A stretch of 7,452 nt of DNA, taken from assembly GCA_934773085.1 (NCBI GenBank), contig CAKVMU010000080.1:1-7452 (forward strand), read 5' to 3'. Source of the DNA: an uncultured Candidatus Melainabacteria bacterium (lineage in GTDB: Bacteria > Cyanobacteriota > Vampirovibrionia > Gastranaerophilales > Gastranaerophilaceae). The notes below the pieces were generated by a model, which was not told where the DNA came from, searched no databases, and was given only the letters and a program-made list of their open reading frames with translations. Shown one piece after another: positions 1 to 6,453 of this stretch. Every line of letters begins with the position of its first letter. Within the stretch, counting starts at the first letter, position 1. The position numbers and the translations under genes were made by a program.

Positions 1-1295
1 TGATGTGGCATTGCAAGATTTCCCTTTTGAAGTCTTTTTTCGAGTTCTCCTTCAGGGTTATAGAATGGCGAAACAGTCATTATTTGTGCTGCAATGTCCG
101 GATAATGATAAATGAATTTTAATTCACTTTCTGTTAATGGTTTTTGTGTGTGTACGTTTGCGTAACGAGCCAATTCCAGAATGTTACGAGCTTCATTTTC
201 ATCCTTAAATTCTATTTCTAGTTTGTTATAAACGTTACGGAACCCCTTAATTCCACCGTATTCACCGGTTGTAATCATTCTTCCTGTTTCAATGATTTCA
301 GGCTCGCCACGTCCAAGTTCTTCAAAGTCATAGAGTTCGTAATTTCTTCTGTCTTTAAGAGCTCCGTCGGCGTGGATTCCAGATTCGTGTGCAAAAGCGT
401 TGTCTCCGACGGCAGGCTGATTCATCGGAATCGGTAAGCCGAATGCGTAAGCTGTATATTTTGCTAGTTTCCATGCTTTCGACAGGTCTATTTTTTCATC
501 TATCTGATATTTGCCCTTGAAGCCTGCTGATTTTAACACAGCTAGCAGGCAGGATACCAAATCAGCATTTCCGGCTCTTTCTCCCATTCCGTTTATTGCT
601 GTATTTATATATGCATCGACTCCGGCATCAATAGCGGCTTTGGCACCCATGACAGAACATGCGACAGCCATCCCCAAATCGTTGTGAAAATGCATCTCGA
701 TTGGCATTTCGGTTTCTTTTGCTAATCTGTAAATTCTGTCATAAGTAGTTTGCGGGTCTTCGTAACCAAGTGTGTCACAGTAACGGAAACGATATGCCCC
801 ACGTTTATTTACTTCTTTTGCAAGTTTGATTAAGAAATCCAAGTCACTTCTAGATGCATCTTCTGCGTTTACGCCAATTATTTCTGCACCTTTTGAAACA
901 GCACATTCAACGGCTTCGCAGGTCATATTTATTATGTCTTCCGGTGTTTTTTTACCAAGGTATTTACCTTGAATCATTTGATGAGAAGTTGATTGCGACA
1001 GGTTGCAATTTTTTAGCAAAGGGCAATTCGTAAACGATTGTTCCACGTCAGAGGCTATAGCACGCATCCAACCGGAAAGTTTTGTTCTGGAAATAATCCC
1101 TCTTCTTACCAATTCAAGGTTTGCATTCAGATAATTTAGTTCGTGCATTGTTGTTGGGAAACCAAATTCAGATTGAGTTATCCCCATATTATCAAGCATT
1201 AAGTTTATTATAGTTTTTTGAAGTTTCGCCAAACCAAGTCTAGAGGTTTGCACCCCGTCACGGTTTGTAACATCGACAAAATAAATTTTTGGCAT
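1..1295 (-). CDS. Homocitrate / Re-citrate / isopropylmalate synthase-family acyltransferase (HMGL-like), 3' end outside window
   Basis: My own translation from the ATG at 1293-1295 gives 431 codons with no stop before the left edge, so the C-terminus is missing. The protein is a TIM-barrel enzyme of the family that condenses acetyl-CoA with a 2-oxo acid. Visible motifs are the N-terminal DVTNRDGVQT (residues 8-17, with the RDG aspartate as metal ligand), HFHNDLG (202-208, the HxH metal ligands), NGMGERAGNADL (235-246) and AHESGIHADG (302-311, catalytic histidine region). A strong GGAGGA Shine-Dalgarno sequence lies six bases upstream of this ATG and fixes the start. NifV-type homocitrate synthases are usually near 380 residues, so this protein is already longer. 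The family does not reveal the substrate: homocitrate synthase, Re-citrate synthase and 2-isopropylmalate synthase share these motifs, and the DVTNRDGVQT form differs from the TLRDGEQ typical of LeuA and NifV. It lies downstream of the symporter gene on the same strand. Family assignment is firm; the reaction is open. Confidence 0.9.
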   Translation of the reverse strand, partial: MPKIYFVDVTNRDGVQTSRLGLAKLQKTIINLMLDNMGITQSEFGFPTTMHELNYLNANLELVRRGIISRTKLSGWMRAIASDVEQSFTNCPLLKNCNLSQSTSHQMIQGKYLGKKTPEDIINMTCEAVECAVSKGAEIIGVNAEDASRSDLDFLIKLAKEVNKRGAYRFRYCDTLGYEDPQTTYDRIYRLAKETEMPIEMHFHNDLGMAVACSVMGAKAAIDAGVDAYINTAINGMGERAGNADLVSCLLAVLKSAGFKGKYQIDEKIDLSKAWKLAKYTAYAFGLPIPMNQPAVGDNAFAHESGIHADGALKDRRNYELYDFEELGRGEPEIIETGRMITTGEYGGIKGFRNVYNKLEIEFKDENEARNILELARYANVHTQKPLTESELKFIYHYPDIAAQIMTVSPFYNPEGELEKRLQKGNLAMPH

Positions 1296-1358
1296 AAATT
1301 ATCCTCCGCCTTGTAGGTGTATTTTACAATACATCTTTACACCCCGCAAGTAAAGATT
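1296..1358 (-). promoter_or_regulatory. Symporter-synthase spacer with overlapping inverted repeats and a strong Shine-Dalgarno sequence
   Basis: This spacer separates the symporter stop codon from the synthase start. It contains an 8-bp perfect inverted repeat, ATCTTTAC/GTAAAGAT (1333-1340 and 1350-1357, 9-base loop), a 6-bp repeat TGTATT/AATACA (1318-1323 and 1328-1333), and a third pairing GGTGTA/TACACC (1316-1321 and 1338-1343) that would exclude the first two. The Shine-Dalgarno GGAGGA of the synthase gene is at 1302-1307 on the minus strand. No T-run follows the hairpins in the minus-strand direction, so they do not look like an intrinsic terminator. A weak internal promoter is possible on the minus strand (TTTACT, 17 bases, TATTGT). 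Function is inferred only from position. Confidence 0.45.
1333..1357 (-). repeat. Perfect 8-bp inverted repeat (stem-loop) just after the symporter stop
   Basis: The arms ATCTTTAC (1333-1340) and GTAAAGAT (1350-1357) are perfect reverse complements around a 9-base, C-rich (plus strand) loop. The stem begins one base beyond the symporter stop codon. It could protect the 3' end of the upstream message, be a regulator binding site, or form part of a leader structure for the synthase gene. The stem is AT-rich and lacks a following U-tract in the direction of transcription. Confidence 0.5.
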
Positions 1359-2828
1359 TTATAAATACTTCACAAATCTTTCGCCAACGTGATACTTTTG
1401 AGAATATCTTTTTAATTCTTTTATAACGACTCCGGACAGGGCAAATACGGCGATAAGGTTCGGAACTGCAAGAAATAATGTTACAGCATCAGAGAGATTG
1501 ATTATGCTCTGAAAATTCATTGCTGAACCTGCAATTATGCACACACAATAAACAACCTGAAATCCTCTTGTAATATATTTACCACTACCAAATAAGAAAT
1601 TCCACGCTTTTAATCCGTAATAAGAGCCACATAGCATGGTGGACAAGACGAAGCAGCTTGCCATAACTGTTAAAAGTATTGGGTAAAACGGACAAATAGT
1701 GCCGAACGCTTTTGAAGTTAATTCGATACCTGCGATTCCGTCTACTGTTAAATATGCTTTTGAGACAACAATTACGAATGCAGTTGCAACACCAACGATA
1801 ACTGTGTCTACAAACGGTTGTAACATTGATATAAATGCCTGTGCAACCGGCTTGTTTGTGTTAACTGCGGAAAACGCAATAGGAGCAGTCCCCAAACCGG
1901 ATTCGTTTGCGAACATTGCTCTTCTGAAACCCCATAGCAGGCAAGCGAATGCGCCACCAGTCATAGCTCTTGGCGAGAAGGCTTCTCTTATAATTAATGA
2001 GAAAGCTTCCGGTATGTGGTGAATATTGACCAAGCAAACTAAAAATGCGCTGATTACGTAAAGAGAGCACATTACCGGAGTAACCTTAGACGTGAATTTA
2101 CCGATTGCTTTGATTCCACCGATTATTGTAAACCACGTAATAACGGCTACGATTGTTCCTAGAATCCATCCGTTGTTTGCAAAGACGCTGTTGTCTCCAC
2201 CAGTAACTTCTGTGAATTGAGCAGTCATTGCGTTTATTTGGAAGAGATTCCAGCCGCCTATCATTGCAAAAATACAGCAAATTGCATATATTTTAGCCAA
2301 AATCTTGCCGAATTTTTCAGTGTACTTCCCTTTGAACGCAACCGGAATATAATACATAGGTCCGCCGGAAACAGTTCCATCTTCGTTTGTATGTCTGAAT
2401 TTTACACCAAGTAATACTTCAGAAAATTTTAATGCCATTGAGAACAGACCCGCAATTATCATCCAGAAAATTACCCCAGGTCCGCCGATTGAAACAGCTG
2501 CTGCGGAACCGGCAACGTTACCGATACCTGCTGAGGCGGAAATAGTAGCACTAAGAGCTTGAAATGAGGATAGTTCTCCCTTTTTCTTTCTTTGATATCC
2601 GTTTGGATTTGAATGTTTGTATTTGTTTGTAATTAATTTTACAGCGTGTTTAAACCCCCAGAATCCAATGAATCCCGTACGTATGGTGAAATAGATTGCC
2701 GCAGAAATTAAAAGGGCAACCAAAAATTCGACCTTGACTCCCCCTATTGTGACAGAGGAGAATATTAGGCCGGAAACCTTATCGGCTATCGGCGCAAGTG
2801 CGCTATCTATTACGGCATCCAAATTCAT
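1359..2828 (-). CDS. agcS: Sodium:alanine/glycine symporter, AGCS family
   Basis: This 489-residue inner-membrane protein belongs to the alanine/glycine:cation symporter family, which imports small neutral amino acids using a sodium (or proton) gradient. The family signature region is at residues 93-123 (SATISASAGIGNVAG followed by IGGPGVIFWM). Other family blocks are SGGPMYY (154-160), FRRAMFANESGLGTAPIA (301-318, matching the usual RG-L-F-S-NEAG-G-APIA block) and STMLCGSYYGLKAWNFLFG (396-414). Long hydrophobic segments near 34-49, 117-143, 178-198, 220-238, 250-267, 338-355, 378-400, 422-436 and 448-469 fit a polytopic LeuT-like fold of about ten helices. The length is normal and the reading frame intact. 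No Shine-Dalgarno sequence precedes the ATG. A TTG at codon 36 has an AAGG eight bases upstream, but starting there would cut into the first helix and drop a plausible N-terminal region, so I keep the ATG. The transported amino acid is inferred from the family. Confidence 0.93.
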   Translation of the reverse strand: MNLDAVIDSALAPIADKVSGLIFSSVTIGGVKVEFLVALLISAAIYFTIRTGFIGFWGFKHAVKLITNKYKHSNPNGYQRKKKGELSSFQALSATISASAGIGNVAGSAAAVSIGGPGVIFWMIIAGLFSMALKFSEVLLGVKFRHTNEDGTVSGGPMYYIPVAFKGKYTEKFGKILAKIYAICCIFAMIGGWNLFQINAMTAQFTEVTGGDNSVFANNGWILGTIVAVITWFTIIGGIKAIGKFTSKVTPVMCSLYVISAFLVCLVNIHHIPEAFSLIIREAFSPRAMTGGAFACLLWGFRRAMFANESGLGTAPIAFSAVNTNKPVAQAFISMLQPFVDTVIVGVATAFVIVVSKAYLTVDGIAGIELTSKAFGTICPFYPILLTVMASCFVLSTMLCGSYYGLKAWNFLFGSGKYITRGFQVVYCVCIIAGSAMNFQSIINLSDAVTLFLAVPNLIAVFALSGVVIKELKRYSQKYHVGERFVKYL

Positions 2829-2834
2829 ACAACC

Positions 2835-2863
2835 ATAATACTATAAACATAACAAATTATTAA
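2835..2863 (-). promoter_or_regulatory. Candidate promoter of the symporter gene
   Basis: A -35-like TTAATA (2858-2863) and a -10-like TATTAT (2835-2840) are spaced by 17 bases on the minus strand. The -10 box ends six bases before the ATG, which would put the transcription start at or next to the A of the start codon. A second -10-like hexamer, TATAGT (2840-2845), has no recognisable -35 partner and would still leave a leader of only a few bases. Confidence 0.35.
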
Positions 2864-2910
2864 GCAGAGTTTTGTATAAAATATGTTTATTGTATTATTT
2901 AATTAAGGAT

Positions 2911-2916
2911 AGGAGG
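2911..2916 (+). promoter_or_regulatory. Shine-Dalgarno sequence that fixes the lpxI start
   Basis: AGGAGG lies six bases upstream of the ATG at 2923. It argues against a longer reading from a TTG at 2872, which would add 17 residues with no family resemblance and would place this purine tract inside the coding sequence. Confidence 0.85.
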
Positions 2917-2922
2917 AAGAAA

Positions 2923-3738
2923 ATGTCTGTTGCTTTGGAACAAAAACAAGGATTGATTGCCGGAGATGGTTTGTTACCTGTTAAAATGGCTCAATATGCA
3001 AAGGAAAACGGTTTCGAGGTCGTTGCAATATCACTTTCAAACGACAACTACTCTCAACTGAAAAAATACTGTTCTAAAGTTTACTCATTCTGTCCGGGTG
3101 AAGTTCAAAAGATTGAAGATGCTCTTGTTGCAGAAGGCATTAAACAAGTTACTTTTTTGGGTAAAGTTAGTAAAACAATTTTGATTAAAAGACCGAAATT
3201 TGATGCACGTGCCGTTGAATTTATAAAAAAAGCTATTCGTCTAAATGATGATAAAGTAATGTTAATGATAATTGAAGAGATGGAAAAAGTAGGTATCTCT
3301 ATCCTTGATCAAACTCTCTTTATTAAAAATCTGATGATTCCGTCAGGTGTGTTGGGTAAGGTTCAACCAACTCCGGAGCAAATTGAAGATGTAAATTACG
3401 GATACTGGTTAGCCAAAGAAATCGGAAAGTTAGATGTCGGTCAATCAGTTGTTATCAAAGACAAAATGATTATGGCGGTTGAAGCAATTGAGGGTACTGA
3501 TAAATGTATCAGACGTGGATGTAAAATTGCAAAGAAAAATTCAAGAGTAGTCAAAGTAGCAAAACCTTCTCAGGATAAAAGATTTGACATTCCGGCGATA
3601 GGTTTAAGAACTCTTAGAACAATGAAAAAATACAAAGCAGATTTGATTGCTGTAGAAGCCGGAGAAACTATCATTGTTGACAGAGAAGAAGTTATTAAAT
3701 ATGCAAATAAGCACAATATAGTAGTGATGGCTGTTTAG
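2923..3738 (+). CDS. lpxI: UDP-2,3-diacylglucosamine pyrophosphatase LpxI
   Basis: This 271-residue cytoplasmic/peripheral protein belongs to the LpxI (formerly DUF1009) family. LpxI hydrolyses UDP-2,3-diacylglucosamine to lipid X and UMP, replacing the unrelated LpxH of enterobacteria. The N-terminal LIAGDGLLPV (11-20) matches the LIAGGGxLP start of the family. LGKVSKT (79-85), GVLGKVQPTPEQ (142-153), GKLDVGQSVV (168-177), AVEAIEGTD (185-193) and FDIPAIG (221-227) match the remaining blocks. D222 in FDIPAIG aligns with D225 of the Caulobacter crescentus enzyme, known to be important for catalysis. Length agrees with the family (about 270-290). The stop codon lies one base before the lpxB start, so the two are almost certainly one operon with coupled translation, and LpxI product feeds directly into LpxB. 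The lpxA/lpxD genes often found nearby in other bacteria are not in this window. No key residue seems to be missing. Confidence 0.95.
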   Translation: MSVALEQKQGLIAGDGLLPVKMAQYAKENGFEVVAISLSNDNYSQLKKYCSKVYSFCPGEVQKIEDALVAEGIKQVTFLGKVSKTILIKRPKFDARAVEFIKKAIRLNDDKVMLMIIEEMEKVGISILDQTLFIKNLMIPSGVLGKVQPTPEQIEDVNYGYWLAKEIGKLDVGQSVVIKDKMIMAVEAIEGTDKCIRRGCKIAKKNSRVVKVAKPSQDKRFDIPAIGLRTLRTMKKYKADLIAVEAGETIIVDREEVIKYANKHNIVVMAV

Positions 3739-3739
3739 T

Positions 3740-4861
3740 ATGAAAAAAGTGTTTGTAATTACCGGAGAATATTCCGGAGATATCCATGCATCCAATGTTG
3801 TAAAGGTTTTAAAAGAGCTTGAACCCGATATTGAGGTTCAGGGAATTGGTGGCGAAAACCTAAAAAATGCAGGAGCTACCCTTTTTTGTGACCATTCTAA
3901 AATGTCAGCTTTCGGTTTTAGTTTGAAAATGGCGGTTGATCATCTTCGTTTAGAAAGTGATGTTTGCGAATATATATTGGATGAATTCAAACCGGATTTA
4001 GTATTATTGATTGATTACGGAACGTTCAATCTAAGAGTTGCTAAAAGATTAAAAGGGCACGGTATAAAGGTTGTTCATTATATTCCGCCTCAAGTTTGGG
4101 CAAGCAGAAAATGGAGAATAAAAGGCATAAAGAAGTACGTGGATAAGGTTTTATGTATATTTCCGTTTGAAGTCGAAATGTATAAAAAGGAGGGCATAGA
4201 TGTTCATTTTTGCGGACATCCGTTAGTAAAACAACTTCCGGCGCCTGCAAATAGAGATGAATTTTTCTCAAAGCACGGTTTTGATGTAAATAGACCTTTG
4301 GTTTCAATTTTTCCTGGGTCAAGACCTTTGGAATTATGTTTTCTTGCTTCGACTTTTATTAAAGCGGCTAAAAAACTTCAAAAAACGCATCCGGAGTTGC
4401 AGTTTTGCATTTCACATGCTCCAAATTTAAGCGATAACGTTTTTGATAAATATATCAAAGACACTGATTTCAAAGTTATTAAAGGTGAAAATCAAGCTTT
4501 GTTAAGTGTTTCTGATTCTTTGATTTTGGCATCAGGAACAGTTGCATTGGAAGCCGCATTGTACCAAACGCCAATGATAATCGGTTACAAAGGTCCTTGG
4601 ATTCTGTATTTGATTTATTTAATGGTGAGATGTATCAAAAATGTTTCGCTGCCGAATATTATTACCGGTAAAAATATTGTTCCGGAATTGATTCAAGGCA
4701 AATTCAATCAAGATAATATCTGTTATGAAACAGAAAAACTTTTGTATGATAAAAAATATCGTGATAGTGTCATAAACTCTCTTGGCGAGGTAAAAAGTCT
4801 GCTTTCGGATAAATATTCCGCAAAAGAAGTCGCAGAAAGCATTCTGGAAATGCTTAAATAA
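3740..4861 (+). CDS. lpxB: Lipid-A-disaccharide synthase LpxB
   Basis: This 373-residue glycosyltransferase (GT19, GT-B fold, membrane-associated) joins lipid X to UDP-2,3-diacylglucosamine, releasing UDP and forming the beta-1,6 tetraacyl-disaccharide of lipid A. Family blocks in order are ITGEYSGDIHAS (7-18, usual GExSGD), LLIDYGTFNLRVAKRLK (89-105), VVHYIPPQVWASR (111-123), HFCGHPLV (156-163), IFPGSRPLEL (190-199), ASGTVALEAAL (264-274) and VSLPNIITGKNIVPELIQ (302-319). The catalytically important Asp98 and Arg201 of the E. coli enzyme correspond to D92 and R195 here. The E. coli IDAPDFN block reads IDYGTFN, so the second acidic residue is replaced. The ATG lies one base after the lpxI stop, without a clear Shine-Dalgarno sequence of its own, which suggests translational coupling. 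Length is normal (E. coli 382). Confidence 0.96.
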   Translation: MKKVFVITGEYSGDIHASNVVKVLKELEPDIEVQGIGGENLKNAGATLFCDHSKMSAFGFSLKMAVDHLRLESDVCEYILDEFKPDLVLLIDYGTFNLRVAKRLKGHGIKVVHYIPPQVWASRKWRIKGIKKYVDKVLCIFPFEVEMYKKEGIDVHFCGHPLVKQLPAPANRDEFFSKHGFDVNRPLVSIFPGSRPLELCFLASTFIKAAKKLQKTHPELQFCISHAPNLSDNVFDKYIKDTDFKVIKGENQALLSVSDSLILASGTVALEAALYQTPMIIGYKGPWILYLIYLMVRCIKNVSLPNIITGKNIVPELIQGKFNQDNICYETEKLLYDKKYRDSVINSLGEVKSLLSDKYSAKEVAESILEMLK

Positions 4862-4902
4862 TCTTATTTTCATGATAGAATAAATATAAATTAGGGGATT
4901 TT
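4862..4902 (+). promoter_or_regulatory. lpxB-GH13 spacer with Shine-Dalgarno and possible extended -10 element
   Basis: The 41-base AT-rich spacer has no terminator-like hairpin with a U-tract. TGATAGAAT (4873-4881) resembles an extended -10 element (TGnTATAAT), but the -35 position would fall in the end of lpxB and shows no good hexamer. AGGGGA (4893-4898) is the Shine-Dalgarno sequence of the downstream gene, four bases from its ATG, a short but usable spacing. Read-through from lpxB is the simplest assumption, and an internal promoter is possible. Confidence 0.3.
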
Positions 4903-6432
4903 ATGCGTTTAAAATTATTTCTATCATTTATAGTATTTTCTCTCTTGTCTGTTATAGGTGTAAACGCTTCTGATGACGGTTTGCGAACGATGTTTTTGAA
5001 TAACAGAGCTGTAATTTGCGGTATTAATATCAGAAATTTTAATGCTAAAGATACTAATGGTAATGAAATAATAGATAACGACGAGGAAAGTGGAAACTTT
5101 ATAAATGCGGTTGAAAGATTGGATGAGATAAAGGCTTCCGGTATAAATACTTTACATGTTTTGCCAATAACTCCTGTAGGTAAGTTAAAATCTCTTGGGA
5201 CAGCAGGTTCTGTGTATGCAATTGCAGATTTTGCAAAAATCAATCATCAACTGGTGGATTTAACTTCAGATATGAAACCTCTTGAACAGGCTAAGTATTT
5301 TGTGGATGAATGTCACAAACGAGGAATAAAAGTTATTATTGATTTGCCAAGTTGTGGCGGATATGATTTGTTTCTGACAAGACCGGAGTTGTTTATTAAA
5401 GATAAGAAGCAACTTTCTATTGTTCCTTCTGATTGGACGGATGTTCGTCTGTTTAACACCGGTACAAATGAAAAATTGAATCAAGATTTAATAGTAGCTC
5501 ATAAAGAATTTGTTGATATGGTTTTGGCAATTGGTGCTGATGGCATAAGAGCTGATGTTGCAACAATTAAACCGTATAAATTTTGGGAAGAAATTATAAA
5601 ATATACGAGAGATAAGAATCCGGAATTTTTGTATTTGGCAGAAGCTTCTGATTCTTGGAGAGAACCACCTTCAAAGTATGCGGAATTTACACCGTATGAC
5701 AAACTTTTGGAAGCCGGTTTTGATGGATATTACGGAAGTTTCTTCAATTTGAAAGAATGGAAATCGGCGAATGATTTTATTGGGCATGTTAAATTTAATA
5801 AAAAATTGCTCTCATCGTATGATGAAGGTAAGAGTGTTATTTTATCTTTTACCACTCACGATGAAGTAAGTCCGGTTGTATTACATGGGGAAAATTTCTC
5901 AGTGATGATTTGTTGGCTGGAAGCAACATTGCCGTTTAATCCCTATTTCATAGACGGATTTAATAGCGGCGATGAGTATTTATATCGTTGGGCGAATACA
6001 AAGGCTGCGTTTACTGAAACGGATGATGATTATTACTTCGTTCACAGAGGAAAACTTGATATATTCAATTTCTCAAGAAAACCTGGCGGGAATTCAGAGC
6101 TTGTTGAAGTAAACTTCAAAAAAGCTATGAATTTTAGAAACAATAATTCAGATTTGATTTCTCACGGAGCATTTATACCGATAAATACAAAGCGTGATAA
6201 GGTTTTTGCATATACAAGAACTCTGGATAATGATACAATTGTGGTTGTTGGAAATATGGATTTCAAACATCCGCAAAAAAGAGTTATATTAAAAGTTTCC
6301 GGAGTGAAAAAGAAGAGTCATCTGGATATGATTCACGGAATGAAAAATTACAGAACCGGTAAAAATAAGATTTACACAGATTTAGATGCTGGTGAAATAA
6401 AAGTTTTTAGATTGAGAGAGCAAACTCTCTAG
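4903..6432 (+). CDS. Secreted alpha-amylase family (GH13) protein with divergent region I
   Basis: This 509-residue protein begins with a Sec signal peptide: MRLK, a hydrophobic stretch (5-20), then a VNA/S cleavage site near residue 22, so it should act in the periplasm or outside the cell. The rest is a GH13 (beta/alpha)8 barrel plus a C-terminal beta domain (about 430-504). DTNGNEIIDNDE (50-61) fits the EF-hand-like calcium loop seen near the N-terminus of many amylases. LHVLPITPVGK (84-94) and the GTAGSVYAIADF block (99-110) follow. Region II GIRADVA (214-220) supplies nucleophile D218, region III LYLAEAS (243-249) acid/base E247, and region IV FTTHDE (316-321) stabiliser D320. Region I, normally DxxxNH, reads DLPSCGG (147-153), so Asn and His are absent. 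The triad implies alpha-glucan hydrolysis or transglycosylation, but the substrate cannot be read from the sequence. It lies between lpxB and trpS on the same strand; a direct link to lipid A is not shown. Confidence 0.85.
   Translation: MRLKLFLSFIVFSLLSVIGVNASDDGLRTMFLNNRAVICGINIRNFNAKDTNGNEIIDNDEESGNFINAVERLDEIKASGINTLHVLPITPVGKLKSLGTAGSVYAIADFAKINHQLVDLTSDMKPLEQAKYFVDECHKRGIKVIIDLPSCGGYDLFLTRPELFIKDKKQLSIVPSDWTDVRLFNTGTNEKLNQDLIVAHKEFVDMVLAIGADGIRADVATIKPYKFWEEIIKYTRDKNPEFLYLAEASDSWREPPSKYAEFTPYDKLLEAGFDGYYGSFFNLKEWKSANDFIGHVKFNKKLLSSYDEGKSVILSFTTHDEVSPVVLHGENFSVMICWLEATLPFNPYFIDGFNSGDEYLYRWANTKAAFTETDDDYYFVHRGKLDIFNFSRKPGGNSELVEVNFKKAMNFRNNNSDLISHGAFIPINTKRDKVFAYTRTLDNDTIVVVGNMDFKHPQKRVILKVSGVKKKSHLDMIHGMKNYRTGKNKIYTDLDAGEIKVFRLREQTL
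6415..6430 (+). repeat. Perfect 6-bp hairpin overlapping the GH13 stop codon
   Basis: AGAGAG (6415-6420) and CTCTCT (6425-6430) form a perfect stem with a CAAA loop. The 3' arm includes the first base of the TAG stop codon. No T-run follows, so it is not an intrinsic terminator. The CTCT of the 3' arm can also pair with AGAG of the trpS Shine-Dalgarno sequence (6441-6445), giving a weak alternative structure. Confidence 0.4.
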
Positions 6433-6440
6433 TACATTAA

Positions 6441-6445
6441 AGAGG
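6441..6445 (+). promoter_or_regulatory. Shine-Dalgarno sequence of trpS
   Basis: AGAGG lies eight bases before the ATG at 6454, in the 21-base gap after the GH13 stop codon. It supports this ATG rather than the internal ATG codons at residues 6 and 9. No T-box or other tRNA-sensing leader fits in such a short gap. Confidence 0.7.
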
Positions 6446-6453
6446 TAGATTAA

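Larger units (their letters stand above)
2829..2922. promoter_or_regulatory. Divergent intergenic region between symporter and lpxI, promoters in both directions
   Basis: About 94 very AT-rich bases separate the two oppositely oriented start codons, so promoters for both transcription units should lie here. On the minus strand TTAATA (2858-2863) and TATTAT (2835-2840) are 17 bases apart and match four and five of six consensus bases. On the plus strand TATAAA (2875-2880) and TATTAT (2893-2898) resemble -10 boxes, but no good -35 hexamer sits at the right distance from either. In sequence this rich in A and T such matches arise easily by chance, so the promoter function is inferred mainly from the gene arrangement. 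Confidence 0.5.

Noticed and set aside
1333..1370. Intrinsic terminator formed by the ATCTTTAC/GTAAAGAT hairpin
   Set aside because: The only T-rich flank (TTTTATAAAT) lies on the plus-strand side, where no gene is transcribed; in the minus-strand direction the hairpin is followed by GTATTG, not a U-run.
1699..2022. Plus-strand open frame opposite the symporter gene (107 codons)
   Set aside because: It is antisense to a well-recognised transporter, has no Shine-Dalgarno sequence and no family resemblance; such frames are expected by chance.
2872..2922. N-terminal extension of LpxI from a TTG at 2872
   Set aside because: The extra 17 residues have no family resemblance, cover the promoter-like region and contain the AGGAGG that serves the ATG at 2923. 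Family members begin close to the LIAGxG block.
4041..4322. Minus-strand open frame of 93 codons within lpxB
   Set aside because: It is fully antisense to conserved lpxB blocks, with no ribosome binding site or recognisable domain.
4862..4886. Possible terminator hairpin after lpxB (TTATT...AATAA around TCATGA)
   Set aside because: The stem is short, entirely A/T apart from the small palindrome, and not followed by a U-tract, so it is not a credible intrinsic terminator.
4854..5243. Minus-strand open frame of 129 codons across the lpxB-GH13 junction
   Set aside because: It overlaps the signal peptide and early barrel of the GH13 gene in antisense. The residue makeup is a mirror of that gene and no motif is visible.
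6433..6453. T-box or tryptophan attenuator upstream of trpS
   Set aside because: Only 21 bases separate the GH13 stop from the trpS ATG, with no T-box sequence and no Trp-rich leader peptide; there is no space for either.
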